Assembly: GCA_018398575.1 (NCBI GenBank)
Contig: JAGTXZ010000010.1
Coordinates: 2,852,001-2,916,000 of the forward strand
From: Ampelomyces quisqualis
Taxonomy: Eukaryota; Ascomycota; Dothideomycetes; Pleosporales; Phaeosphaeriaceae
DNA length: 64,000 nt
Direction: 5' to 3'
Below, in pieces: positions 30,376 to 41,069 of the stretch; the first letter of the stretch is position 1, and each line of letters begins with the position of its first letter. The notes beneath the pieces were generated by a model that ran no database searches, was not told where the DNA came from, and saw only the letters and a list, made by a program, of their open reading frames with translations. The position numbers and the translations under genes were made by a program.

Positions 30376-30778
30376 AGAGCGTTGTGCTTTTTCAGGGAGT
30401 GGGGCTGCTGTTCCTGCTAGAGAGCACGAAGGAAGACGAAATCACGAGACGAGGTACGGAGTACGCAAGAGGAATTCGTGTGTCTCGCCGTCGCATGAGC
30501 TTGGGGAAATGCACCGAGTCACGTGGGAGTGTAGCGGGGAGCTACGCGACGAGGTGGGGTCTGCAGCTATGCCCCAACAGGGAGTGCATCCGCCACTTTT
30601 CGGCCCGTCACCGGCATCCGCTGCGATTGGCTGGAGACGTGCTCGGCATCTTGTACGGAGTACGGATATACGGATACTCCGTACACAGTACGGATAGGTC
30701 CAGACGAATGCCGAATTGGGTATCTAATAATTTGTGGGCGCGTGAATGGCACAGTAAGAGGTCGACAGAGGCCTTTGT
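30376..30778. other. Intergenic between DUO1 and GAL1
   Basis: Holds the galactokinase promoter and the DUO1 3' region. At 30655-30702 there are several copies of the word TACGGA (GTACGGAGTACGGATATACGG and the following bases), a short imperfect repeat that also contains palindromic CCGTAC/GTACGG pairs. No gene is seen. Confidence 0.45.
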
Positions 30779-31567
30779 TCAAGTCGAGCCCCTGCCTCTC
30801 CCTCGCAGTCCTCGGCCAATGCCACTGCCGGCACGCCCACTCGATGAACCGCTGCGGTTGAGGCCCCGGCCGGCGGACCCGCCAACGCTCACGTACCCCC
30901 CCGTGGAAGATGTCGACGCCGATGCACCGCGCCCTCTGGTGCCTCTCCCTCTCCCTCGAGTTGCGGCCTTGGGCGCTGTTGCCTCTGCTCTTCTCCGCTC
31001 TTCCTCCATCCTCCTCGCTGCCGTCTCTTTCCTCGCCTGTTCCTCGGCTGCACGGCGCTCAGCGGCTTGCTGTCGGTACGCCTCTTCCTCCTCAAGGGCC
31101 ACCAGGTCCTGCGACGCGCCCTGCCATTGCGGGTTGAGGATGAGTCGCTGGTTGTGTTCCGTCTGCGACAAGATGCGAGTCCATGTCTGCAGCAGCGTCG
31201 AGGCGTTTTGCACCGTCTTGGAGACAGTCTGGCGGGCCGTTAGCATGGACCAGACACTCTGCGACATGCTCGCCCTGACCTCCATGTTGTCTTTTGCTTT
31301 TTGCAGGCTCTCGACTACGCCCTCGATGACCGTGTTCACGCTGCGTATGCTCTCCAATTCGCGCTTCAAGGCTGCCTCGCGCGCCTCTTGCGTGGTGTAG
31401 TGCGACTCTTTGGCACGCGTCTTGCCGCCTTGGGCACCCTCCCCTGCGCCGGCGCCGGCATCGTGGACCTTGTTCTGGTTCTGGTTCTGGCGCGCGGCGG
31501 GGGTGTCGAAGAGCGCGTCGCTGTCCGAATCGGAGAGGCTGAGGTCGTGCATCTTGGGCGGGTCCAT
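30779..31567 (-). CDS. DUO1: DASH/Dam1 complex subunit Duo1
   Basis: Single exon, 262 residues. Duo1 is part of the fungal ten-subunit DASH (Dam1) ring that couples kinetochores to microtubules in mitosis. The conserved helical core lies at about residues 57-125 (A-L-K-R-E-L-E-S-I-R-S-V-N, then E-G-V-V-E-S-L-Q-K-A-K-D-N-M, and T-V-Q-N-A-S-T-L-L). A charged coiled coil with many Ala/Glu/Arg follows (about 155-200), and the C-terminus is an Arg/Gly-rich tail with GRGRG repeats. The N-terminus carries an acidic Ser-Asp cluster (SLSDSDSDALF), a likely kinase target. Length is in the usual range for filamentous fungi. It is divergent to the S/T-P-rich gene at 31902. Confidence 0.9.
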   Translation of the reverse strand: MDPPKMHDLSLSDSDSDALFDTPAARQNQNQNKVHDAGAGAGEGAQGGKTRAKESHYTTQEAREAALKRELESIRSVNTVIEGVVESLQKAKDNMEVRASMSQSVWSMLTARQTVSKTVQNASTLLQTWTRILSQTEHNQRLILNPQWQGASQDLVALEEEEAYRQQAAERRAAEEQARKETAARRMEEERRRAEATAPKAATRGRGRGTRGRGASASTSSTGGYVSVGGSAGRGLNRSGSSSGRAGSGIGRGLRGRGRGST

Positions 31568-31901
31568 TTATTGTTGAGGTGCTTTTGATTGTGGCGTCCG
31601 GGGCACTGCGGCTCACCGCTCGCCGTTGCACAGGCCTTGTGGTTGGACTTGTCGCTTGGGCCCGTGCCTGCCAGCCACTCCACTCTCGCCCACCGCCCTC
31701 ACCAGCCTCCCTCTTTCACAGGTGCCCCGATCCTTCCCTATCGTCCCGCTGCCCCGTTGCATCCCTGCTTCACCTCACCTTCACCGACATCATCCCCTAT
31801 TTCACCACATTATTTACGACTGCGCGCTTGGCGTGAATGCAGTTTGCATCAACAACCACCACCACAACAAACACCAGCCGCTCTCATCGCCCCCCTTCAC
31901 C
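31568..31901. promoter_or_regulatory. Shared promoter of DUO1 and the S/T-P-rich gene
   Basis: A 334 bp region between divergent start codons. The half nearer 31901 is pyrimidine-rich (CACCACCACAACAAACACC just before the ATG), typical of a fungal leader. No specific factor site was identified. Confidence 0.5.
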
Positions 31902-33291
31902 ATGGAACGCACCCCGTCGCCCTCCCGCCGGGTGCATACGCCGCCGGCGCCCGTCCACGGCTTTGCGGACAGCTACGAGCCGTATTCACCGCGCAGATCG
32001 ACCAGAGTAGCCGCCCAGCGCGACATTCACCTTCACCCAGTGCCAAAGCACACCAGCCCCCGGTCCCGGCGCGACGTCACACCGACTGCCTCCTCCAAGC
32101 GCAAGGCGACGGCGCGCATCTCCACCTTTACCCTCTCTCCTCCATCCTCGCCCGTCACCTCGCCACAACACCGCTCACCACGCACAATGCGACGCGCCCA
32201 TTTCGAAGTAGGCCCTCTCGACTCCGAGTCAGACCACCCTGCACCAACACCCGCGCGCCGCTTTCCCTCCACCATGGCACAGGTACGTTTAACTCGACCC
32301 GGTGACTCTGACCTGGCTGACTGTTCCAGGGCATGCTCCTGACTCCGTCCGAGACGCCGCGCAAGCGCCCGATGCAGTCAGAAGCATCGTTGAAGTCAAC
32401 CGCACGCGTCTTGTTCCCGTCGCGACCCGCTACTATTGACGAGGTTGTGCCCACCCCACGTAAATCGCGCAAACCCAAGAATCTGCACAGCCTCGAGAGC
32501 TTTGCCAATGCCAGCGAGGAGTCTTCCCAAAAGATTCAGATCTTCACAGACTCCAAGGAGCGCATTCCCGAGCACGACGACGAAGAAGACAACCCGTTTG
32601 TTGTGAAGAAGGGCAAGGGCAAAGCCAAGGCAACACCGCAAAAGTCCAAGAAGCTCGACGCACGATCCCAACGGATGCTGGAGGCGACGGAACGCGACGA
32701 GGGCATAGTCTACCTTTTCCGTGGCCGCAAGATACTCCGCAAGTTTCACGACGCAGCTCGGTCGGATGGCGAGCACGCCTCCGAGGACGGCGAGCATCTG
32801 CCTGTGGAGGAGAGAATGTTGCATCGTCAAGTTGGCCACGAGGCTCATCGTCCACTCACCCGCTCCGCCATGAAGCCGCGTCTGCTATTCCAAGAAGAAA
32901 TCAAAGAGCGCAACCGTCAGAACGGGCAGGACGATGACGATGAGGAGGCCGAGACTGAGATCGAGGCCCATGTCCAGACACCAAGCAAGAGGAAGGGCAA
33001 GGCTGTCGCACCAATGCCTCAGCCATCGCTTGAAGTGACGCCCCCACCCACCGTTCGCAAGCCAAAGCGAGGTATGTCCATCCAAGTACACAGACACACA
33101 CTGAAGTAGTCGTTAACGTTTGTGCAGAGATTTCATTCGACTCGTGGTCGCGTGTCAAGTCAGCTCACAGCTCTGGAGGTTCGATGCGCGGGTCCAAGAA
33201 GCGCGGTGGCGAGCCACTCGAGCGCGAGGCAGACAAGCGAGCTCGAAGTGAGAAGTCCACTTCGTCCATGTCTGTTGACAGCAGCTTCTAA
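31902..33291 (+). CDS. S/T-P-rich nuclear-type protein of unknown function
   Basis: Three exons: 31902-32282, 32330-33071 and 33128-33291, 428 residues. Intron 1 is GTACGT...TTCCAG (47 bp) and intron 2 is GTATGT...GTGCAG (56 bp). The protein has many SP/TP sites (ERTPSPSRR, LSPPSSPVTSP, GMLLTPSETPRK), a conserved-looking central part (IQIFTDSKERIPEHDDEEDN and G-I-V-Y-L-F-R-G-R-K-I), acidic stretches and basic nuclear-localisation type clusters (KRKGK, KKRGGE). Exon 3 carries a compact end, ISFDSWSRVKS. Dense CDK-type sites and divergence from DUO1 suggest a cell-cycle link, but that is inference. A Whi5/Nrm1-like repressor is one possibility that I could not confirm. Confidence 0.75.
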
Positions 33292-33822
33292 TGCTACCAC
33301 AGCGCGTCCTTCGTCTTGATCCGACAGTGTTGACTGGATTGCAACTGATTTGCTAGCCCGATGGCTTGCTCCCACGTTGCGTGTGCACATGAACTTTCAC
33401 TCCGGAGACGTTTTTGGATATCCGAGTTCTTGCTGCAGGGCCATGAGCGTCGTTGATGATTGCATAGCGTGTTCTCAATGTTTTGCTTCAAGGATGACAT
33501 GCCGATACCCCATGATTCGATTAGCGATTGTAATGGGCACGACGAGGTACCGAGTGCAGCGTACCAAGTGTTATTTGGTGCCTCGAATGCGAGCCCGAGA
33601 CTTGACTCGATTGCGCATGCACAGAACAGGACAGGACAGGCAAAGGAACATGGTTGAGAAAGAAAGAATCTAATCCAAAAAATACCCCCCCGAAATGCAT
33701 GGCAATGCGACCTCGCTGGTATCCCAAACACAATGAGTTGCGCGCTCCCCTTCCGCCTCCAAAAAAACACCATGATATACATGCATGATAGAACACTAGA
33801 CTTTGATGCCCCCCGTCCCAAC
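33292..33822. other. Convergent intergenic region, no gene seen
   Basis: 530 bp between two convergent genes. Frames on both strands (for example 33294-33821 minus) lack coding character. Presumably it contains both 3' ends. Confidence 0.45.
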
Positions 33823-35088
33823 TCACTTCTTGGGCACTTTTACAAAAAACGCACTCATCTTCTTCATGCCGGTGGTATCCGCCTTGTTGAGCTGCTTGAT
33901 GCCTCTCCGCTCAGCCTTTTTCTTCTTGTCGTCGTCTTCCTTTTTGCGCTTCTTGGTTTCGCGCGCGGCGAGGCAGTCGTCGTCTTCGGCGACGGCGCGC
34001 TTGCGCGACATGTTGTCTGATAGGGAGCGGAGGGCCGAGGCGTTTTGTTTGAGGGTGGCGAGGGCGGCGAGGTGGGTGGTAAGGGCGGGGAAGGTGGGGG
34101 TGGGGAGGCGGGGGAGGAGGGGGGGTGGGAGGTAGGTGGTTGAGAGGTATGTGAGGCAAGTGCGGAGGCGAAGGAGGTGTGTGATTTCTGGGGGTGTAGC
34201 GAGTGTTGTTGTTGTTGTTGCTGTTGTCGTTATAGCAGCAGCGTCTTGATGCTCGTCGGGTGGTGTCATTGCTGTGTCGAGGGTGTTTTCCCTTGCGACA
34301 CTCATCATCGGCACTTCCAGCGCAGTCTTGATGAACTTTTCTTCCAGGCTCTTTGGAAGCCCATGCGCGACCATGCGTTCTGCCTTCTTCATCAGCAGCG
34401 CAGCCACTTTTTCTGCATTTAGGCGGTACATTGTCTCGCCGGCCGCGTCGACCGAGTCGCAAACTACACGCATGCGCTGTTCAATCATTCGCGCTAGACT
34501 CGGATACTGCGCCAAAAGGACTCTCCAGTGCGGGTTTCCTGCCGCTAATGTATCCGTGTAGTCGTCGAGCGCGAGGAAATGCTGCTTGGCGCCTTTCGCA
34601 CTCTTTGGCGCGAGAACAGGGAGCAGCAGGAATAATATGTCGATTGGTGTGGCGATGAACATATCCGCTGATTTCGTGACATATCCAGTTCCTAGTCTCT
34701 CTTCATCGTCCTCACCTTTTTCTTCTTCCTCTTCCTCTTCTTCCGGCTCAGCGCTGGTAAGCAGCCAGCTCCGACACTCGCTCTTTGGCGCGGCGATGCG
34801 CGTGAATTCATAGAAGCCTCTTGTTGGGCAGAACAAGTATCGGCTGGGTGTGGCGGTGGCGGGATTGTCGAGCGTGACTATGCGCGCGTCTGGGGATGTG
34901 TCCTTTGGTAGGACGAAGAGCTTTGGGGGGTTCGATGTGGGTGTGGGGAGTGGTCTGGAGGCTGAGACGGGGGGTTCGGGGGTGGCTTCTTTGGCCTTTG
35001 GTTTTGAGCGGGTTGGGCGTGCCATTGTTGTGGTATCGTCTGCGGGTGTGTTGGCGTTCGCTATGGCTGTACTCGGTACCTTAGTCAT
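33823..35088 (-). CDS. RNH202: Ribonuclease H2 subunit B
   Basis: Single exon, 421 residues from the ATG at 35088 (MTKVPSTAIA); a later ATG at 35025 (MARPTRSKPK) is equally possible. RNase H2 removes ribonucleotides from DNA and RNA of RNA:DNA hybrids; subunit B is a non-catalytic scaffold. Seen in order: a beta-rich N-terminal part (IVTLDNPATATPSRYLFCP, then G-F-Y-E-F-T-R), the block FIATPIDILFLLLPVL, D-D-Y-T-D-T-L, and the helical region with R-M-R-V-V-C-D-S-V and Y-R-L-N-A-E-K-V-A-A-L-L. The C-terminus is basic and ends MKKMSAFFVKVPKK, a PCNA-binding (PIP-like) motif as in other RNase H2B proteins. A run of eight Glu (34721-34744) interrupts the N-domain. It is divergent to MCM10. Confidence 0.85.
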   Translation of the reverse strand: MTKVPSTAIANANTPADDTTTMARPTRSKPKAKEATPEPPVSASRPLPTPTSNPPKLFVLPKDTSPDARIVTLDNPATATPSRYLFCPTRGFYEFTRIAAPKSECRSWLLTSAEPEEEEEEEEKGEDDEERLGTGYVTKSADMFIATPIDILFLLLPVLAPKSAKGAKQHFLALDDYTDTLAAGNPHWRVLLAQYPSLARMIEQRMRVVCDSVDAAGETMYRLNAEKVAALLMKKAERMVAHGLPKSLEEKFIKTALEVPMMSVARENTLDTAMTPPDEHQDAAAITTTATTTTTLATPPEITHLLRLRTCLTYLSTTYLPPPLLPRLPTPTFPALTTHLAALATLKQNASALRSLSDNMSRKRAVAEDDDCLAARETKKRKKEDDDKKKKAERRGIKQLNKADTTGMKKMSAFFVKVPKK

Positions 35089-35321
35089 CGGCGCGTCGCG
35101 TCGGCGGCACAAGGCGCGTGATCCCTGCCGGGAACTGTTTCGGCGCAACCTCGACCTCACGTGCACACCACTTGGACGTCAGCAACGTCGCAACGTCGCG
35201 CGCCCAAGATCCATATCCTTCATCACGACGTCTTCGGCGCATCCGTGTTGGCATCTCGCTGTCGACCGCATCGGGACATGGGCGCTGCCGGGAGCCACTG
35301 CACCGCTTGCACCCCCCAAAC
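35089..35321. promoter_or_regulatory. Shared promoter of RNH202 and MCM10
   Basis: 233 bp between the start codons of two divergent DNA-replication genes. It contains CACGTG (about 35158) and several GCGCG/CGTCG words, plus TTTCGGCGC near 35139, which is E2F/MBF-like but not a perfect site. Co-regulation in S phase is inference. Confidence 0.5.
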
Positions 35322-37515
35322 ATGATGGTGAGGGAGAGTCCAAAGTCCAAGGGTAGGCTGGAGATGCGCATTGCACGTGAGTCGCTGACAGGAGGCAGTC
35401 CGGGCGAATCAGCCCAGTTGGCCGCCCCAGTCGCCCGTCGAAGCCCAGCTGAGTTCTCCGTCCGCACGCCGCAAATACGACCAACAGCGCGAGCGCACGT
35501 CGGTGTCGCCGTCCCCCGCCAAGCGCCGGCCCGAGTCGCGAGGGGCGCCCCCACAGGACCATGCCGACGAGGACGAAGAAGAGCTGCAGCTGCAGCTCCA
35601 GGCCATCGAGGCGCGGCTCCGGCTCAAGGCGCTGCAGCGTGCGCGCCGAGCTGCCGAGAGCGCCGACGCGGAAAGCAGCGCCAGCTCATCGCAGCTGCAA
35701 GTCCCCCACTCGCCCGTGCGACCACGACGGCCGCCTGCAGAGCCCAAGAGCCCCGCGCGCGTGCTCCTGGGCATCGACAAGGGCCTGACGGCCCGGGATG
35801 TCAGCCTCAAGCGGCCGGGCTCCGCTCGCACCAGCGCGGCACGAGCAGAAACACCAAAGATCAAGTCCTTCGGCGAGCGCATGGCAGAGAGTCGGAACAA
35901 GGAGAAGGAGCGCGAAGACCTCGAGGCCAGGATGGAGAAGCGGAGGAGCCGCGGGTTCGGTCTGCAAAACATCGAGGCACTCAAGAGCACGCCAGCACCG
36001 CCAGCTTCTTCGCGGCGGAACCTCCCCACACCCCGTCCCAGCTCCACCTTGTCCTCGCGCACGGAAAGTGCGCGTCCCCCATCATCTGCTTCCAGACCCG
36101 CCTCCACCGGCTTCGGCACTACACAGACTGCCGCAAAGTACGCCGAGATTTCACAACGCGACAACAGTAGCGAAGCTGCCAGTTTCGAGCCTTTCTCTGG
36201 TCTGCACCTGAAGTCTCGGGATATGCAACACAACGTCGTCACGCGCACACTCGAAGGCAAAACTGTCCTCACAATACCGCAATTGCTCAAGACTGTAAAG
36301 GCCCCTGAGTTTGATCCGCCAGATTACGAGAATGACTTCGTGGTTCTTGGAATCATTTGCTCCAAGTCGACACCCCTGAACACGAAGAATACCACGCGGG
36401 ACCAGTCCACAGGCACGCAGGAGAGAGATCAGCAAGGCAAGCTCATGGTCATCAAGTTGACAGATCTCAAGTACGAGCTCCCGCTGTATCTATTCGACAC
36501 CGGCTTCTCGCAATTCTGGAAACTTCCTCTTGGTACCTTGATTGCCGTACTCAACCCGGACATTATGCCCGATCGAAACCGAGCCACTGGTAAATTCTCA
36601 CTCAAGCTTACGAGCTCCGACGACACCATATTGGAGCTTGGCACCGCACGAGATCTCGACTTCTGCCACGCTCAGAAGAAGGATGGGAAAGGCTGCGAAG
36701 ACTGGGTTGATAGCCGCAAGACTGAGTACTGCGAATTCCACATCCAGCGCCAGGTCGAGAAGAGCAAACGTGGTCGGATGGAGATCAACACCATGGTAGG
36801 CATGGGTAGAGGCTCAGGGGGAGGTGGGAAATTTGGCATGTTTGGTGGCGGCAGGGGTGGTGGAAAGGGAGACGAGCTCAAACGCGAGGGACGATATCAC
36901 GATCGAGAAACCCACGAAACAGTCTTCATCGCACCTCGACCAGGTGGTGCAGCGAGGCTCATCGATCGCGACGAGCAAAGCTGGGAGCGTGGCGGAAGCC
37001 GAGAAGACAAGTTCCGCAGGCAATTGGCGGAGAAAGAGAAAGAGAGGGAACTCGCAAAGAAGCTGGGTCAGATGGGCGAGGGCAGTACGGGTGGTGATTA
37101 TTTGAAGCTCAAGGGCGACAACACTCCGAACCTGCCGGCGAGAGGCAGCATGTTCCCTGGCAGTTCGTCAATCACAGGGCCAGAGAAGTCTACAGAGACC
37201 GACTTTCGAAGCCTCCTAAACCGAAAAGCAGAGCATGTCACGCTTGCTTCTACTAAGCGTAAGCGCGCAGCATCCGCCAAGTCGACGGCAGAGCCTGCGG
37301 GCTGGGGGTTCAAGCGAGGTATGCTTCCATCACCAAAGAAAGACACGACATCAGCTATGCGTGGTACTCGTGAGGTGAGTCCAGCAAAGAAGAAGGCCCG
37401 GCTACTGCTGCCGGACAAAGGCATTCGGGAGCCTGGCAGGGAAAGTCTTGGAGGGCTGGATGTTGGCCTCATCGCTGCTATGGATGATGACGATGATGAT
37501 CTTGAGATTGTTTGA
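35322..37515 (+). CDS. MCM10: Minichromosome maintenance protein 10
   Basis: Two exons, 35322-35352 and 35399-37515, 715 residues. The 46 bp intron (GTAGGC...AGGCAG) links MMVRESPKSK to VRANQPSWPPQSP. The large second exon lacks a plausible ATG start of its own, and the joined N-terminus reads like other fungal Mcm10 proteins. Mcm10 activates the CMG helicase and binds DNA and polymerase alpha at origins. A disordered, charged N-terminal region is followed by the OB-fold (from about residue 290: D-F-V-V-L-G-I-I, K-L-M-V-I-K-L-T-D-L, F-W-K-L-P-L-G-T-L-I). The Mcm10 zinc finger comes next near residues 432-457 (C-H-A-Q-K..C..Y-C-E-F-H). A Gly-rich segment (GRGSGGGGKFGMFGGGRGGG) and an acidic C-terminus (DDDDDDLEIV) follow. 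Confidence 0.9.
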
Positions 37516-37836
37516 TTCTTAGAGGATGCTCCTGCTGCATCGCACGGTTTGGCGCATTGATGGAAACTGGAAAGAAGACATGGCGTTGGAAGGACCTCCA
37601 CATGATTGGTCGGGCTAAGCGAGTTTGGCTTTTCCTACCGTAGCATTCGATACCTTTGGACTAACATGACGATTTTCCTTGCTCATACAATTGAATCCTA
37701 CTCCATACACTTCGACTCGTCGTAGAACTGGTTGTATCAGCACCTAGCTGACAATCTTGGTGGTGCAGTCGTTGCCAGCACCTTCCAATATTCGATATAA
37801 ATCAAGCACAGCAAGAGCGGGGTGTATAGAAAAACC
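37516..37836. other. Intergenic, no gene seen
   Basis: About 320 bp between MCM10 and the TTL-like gene on the same strand. Probably the MCM10 3' end and the next promoter. Confidence 0.4.
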
Positions 37837-39162
37837 ATGGCATCTGTCAAATATGATGGGAAGGTCTACGCCTTGATCAACTACGAGGATACCTACGTCC
37901 AAACTCTTATCCTATCCGCCCTCGAAAAGTGCTTCCCACCCGCCACATACCAGCTCATCACGTCCATGAACCAACTTCCCTCACCGTCCTCTAGACTTCT
38001 GCAATGGGTCCAATACGAATCCATAGACTTCGACCATCTCATGAAACATTCCTCCACCTCCTTCGCGAACGCATACGTCATCCGAAAAGCACTCATACGC
38101 AAACACTACCTCAGCACCACCATCGCAAACTGGACCACAAAATACCCGGAATCGCCGCTGAAACAGCACGTCAAGCCCAGCGTGGAATTTGAAGTCGACT
38201 ATGCTGAGTTTCTGGACGACGCACTAGTTGAGGCATGGGATCTGAAAGAAAGCTGGGCGCGCAATGAAGGCAAAGAAGCCAAGGATCGTGAGTATTGGAT
38301 TCTGAAACCGGGCATGAGCGATCGAGGACAGGGCATAAGACTGTTTTCTACGGAAGAAGAATTAACGTCTACTTTCGAGGAATGGGATCCGCCATCCGAC
38401 AACGACGATGACGAAGAAGAAGCCGATGCGCGGAGCGACGACGCCAACAACGACGGCATAATAACATCCCAACTCCGCCACTTTATTGCCCAACCATATA
38501 TCCACCCACCGCTCCTCTTCCCCTCCCCATCATCCCCCACATCCGAGCCAAGAAAATTCCATATAAGGACATATGTCCTGGCCACCGGCGCCCTACAAGT
38601 CTACGTCTACCGCGACATGCTCGCGCTTTTCGCCGCAAAGCCGTACCTCCCACCCTGGCAAAGCAGTGGTACTCCAAAAGAAGATTTGCGCGCGCATTTG
38701 ACCAACACATGTCTGCAAGACTCCGGGGACAGGGAGGGCAGCGTGGATTTATTTTGCCATCTACCTCGCTCCCTACTGCCCACCTCGTCCTCCACAGACA
38801 CTCCCTGGAGAGACGAGGTCTTCACAAACATCTGCACTATCACTAGAGAAACTTTCCTCGCTGCGGCAAGCTCCATGTCCATTCACTTCCAGCCTTTACC
38901 CAACGCGTTCGAAATCTTCGGGCTGGATTTCATGTGTAGTCTCGACGAGGAAAATGGGGACGTGAGGACGTGGTTGTTGGAAGTCAATGCGTTTCCAGAC
39001 TTCCGGCAGACGGGGGAGGAGTGTAAAGGGGTTGTGCAGGGGTTATTCGAGGGTGTTGTTGGGATTGTGGCGCGTGAGATGATGGGTGTGGAGGGGGTGA
39101 AGGCGGGGGAGAAGGATGGGGGAATGGTGAGGGTGCTGGATGTAGATTTGGGGAGAAGATGA
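37837..39162 (+). CDS. Tubulin-tyrosine-ligase (TTL) family protein
   Basis: Single exon, 441 residues from the ATG at 37837 (MASVKYDGKV). TTL proteins are ATP-grasp ligases that attach amino acids to protein ends or side chains. The ATP-grasp landmarks are present in order: W-I-L-K-P-G-M-S-D-R-G-Q-G-I near residue 154, F-H-I-R-T-Y-V-L-A near 245, H-L-T-N-T-C near 287, and L-L-E-V-N-A-F-P-D-F near 380. An acidic insertion (DNDDDEEEADARSDDANND) lies at about 188-206. Yeast has one such protein, Pby1, fused to another domain. Here the protein is TTL only. The substrate is unknown and need not be tubulin. The last ~40 codons switch to G-rich wobble usage. Confidence 0.85.
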   Translation: MASVKYDGKVYALINYEDTYVQTLILSALEKCFPPATYQLITSMNQLPSPSSRLLQWVQYESIDFDHLMKHSSTSFANAYVIRKALIRKHYLSTTIANWTTKYPESPLKQHVKPSVEFEVDYAEFLDDALVEAWDLKESWARNEGKEAKDREYWILKPGMSDRGQGIRLFSTEEELTSTFEEWDPPSDNDDDEEEADARSDDANNDGIITSQLRHFIAQPYIHPPLLFPSPSSPTSEPRKFHIRTYVLATGALQVYVYRDMLALFAAKPYLPPWQSSGTPKEDLRAHLTNTCLQDSGDREGSVDLFCHLPRSLLPTSSSTDTPWRDEVFTNICTITRETFLAAASSMSIHFQPLPNAFEIFGLDFMCSLDEENGDVRTWLLEVNAFPDFRQTGEECKGVVQGLFEGVVGIVAREMMGVEGVKAGEKDGGMVRVLDVDLGRR

Positions 39163-41069
39163 GAGCAGGTGTAGACTGGGACGGCGATTTTTTCCTGTCA
39201 AACGTCAAGGTAGTTACTACCGTCTGTGATGAGCGGTGGACATGGATGCGAATGCGAATTCATCTGGTTTCTACGTGCTCGTCTTTCGACTTGCGAGTCA
39301 AACACTTTGTACTCCGCCACGACCCGCCTCCTCGACATGGCCACTACACGACCACCCCTCGCTTGAAATTTAGCCAAGTCGCCTCCCCATCTCTACTTGG
39401 TAACCGTACCAACGCCACAATGCTTAGTCTTGTCGCTACCCTGGCGCAAGGCAACGCGCTTGAGCTCATGGGACTTATCCCTAATCACGCGAACCGAGTG
39501 CCAGGTACAACCGCAGCGAAGCGTTGAGCGAAGTGCAGGGGGAGCTAGAGAACGCAGGCAGCTAGACTGCGTAAGTAGTAGGGTAGGGTAGGTAGTTGAA
39601 GCGGACTTTAGGAGCGTGCCGGGGATGACGGCAGCGTCGTTTGGCTGCACAAGTCGCTGCTTCTCACGTCCATCGTCACGGAGCATGTTCTTAGTCTGTT
39701 GTGAAGAGAACATCCTTCGCTGCGAAAATGCATGTCGCACGACTACCAAAAGAACCATGCAGTGTCCTGTTCGACAAACTGCCCGGACGAAGCCACAACT
39801 GGAAGCCAGGAAAGGAGCGTGCAGACCCCGAACGGAAGCAGAGCTTAGGCAGCGCGCGCGAGGAACCCGACGAACAAAATTCCAGGGCGTCGATCATGGG
39901 GGTAGAGCCCAGGAAGGAGAGCCTGTATTTTCTCCCAACGCCGAGTTCGCACGTACTACGCGGAAGCAAGACGATTAGCTAGCCATACCGTAGGGACGCG
40001 CGAGAGAGAGTTGCCCTAGGCTAGCGTCCGCAGTACGACCGATTGGCGGGCTGATACTTGGAGGCAACCTCACTCCGTTGTTTGCAGTCTCACGATAGAC
40101 AATATACAAGCGTTTTCCCGTACATTCTGGTCTCGCGATGGACGCTATCGGACGCGTTCAGGTCGTCTGTACGTATCGCGGCCGCTCAGGCCATGGAGTC
40201 GTGATTTTGAACCTGCTAACAGCGTCAGTTGCTACCCACGACTTCAGGTATTCGACAGTACATGGCACACATTACTTGGGTAGCCTTTCGAGCACCTCGG
40301 GACCGACCGCAGATCGAGTCTGACTTTGCTTTTTCAATCTTCGTAACCGAACTGCGTCGGTTCAGATTTTGCATCGTGACTCTGTCGGTGTGGCCGCTAA
40401 TTCATGCCCGGCGCTCACGGTACCAATCCTTGCGATGGCCGCCACCACGCTTCGGGTCTGCAAGCCGGTGCGTGTGTATTCAGCAGTAGCTGTTGCGGGA
40501 TATGGAGAAGATGATGCGGGTGGAGTTGTCTGTCTGGTGTATAATGACGGCGGTGCGCCGGTATGATATGAAGAGCTTGCGTGTAGTGACCATGTGTGCT
40601 CGAGAGGTTGCGCGTTTTCGCCGAGAGACACCATCAAGTCGGGGACCTAGAGAGTCGGAGTCGGAGTCGGTCAGGAGGGGAGCCGTCCGTGTTTCGACGG
40701 CTTCGACAAGGAGTCGTGTTGTTTAGACCGCTAAGAAGACTGCCGGCACACATGCCGTGACCGACGATGCAATATTATTTCCTCTGTCGTGACTTCTAAC
40801 TCTTGACATCCTGTCCCCAGGCTCTCCATACACAAGTTTCGTGCGCATTCTCATCGTGTTCGCCATCGCCGGCATGCACTGAGTCGGACACCGCGCTCTC
40901 GTGGATCGGACTTTGCACCTTCTGCCATTGCTCTTTTATACTCGAAACCCTCTCACTCTGACAATCTTCGCTCTTACACGCGTTCCAACAATATTTATCC
41001 TTCGGTTCCATCGCCAGTTGTTTGTGGACGGCGGCCGGCCGCCTTTTTGTTAAGTCGGAGTAGGCCATC
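39163..41069. other. 1.9 kb without a convincing gene
   Basis: Several short frames exist on both strands but none has domain content or codon bias. Simple-sequence words such as GGAGTCGGAGTCGG (near 40656) occur. This may include regulatory DNA for the unknown gene at 41070. I see no RNA gene. Confidence 0.4.

Noticed and set aside
35118..36170. Plus-strand 350-codon frame across the start of MCM10
   Set aside because: Out of frame with the Mcm10 OB-fold and zinc finger; only its MMVRESPKSK start is real, as exon 1 of MCM10.
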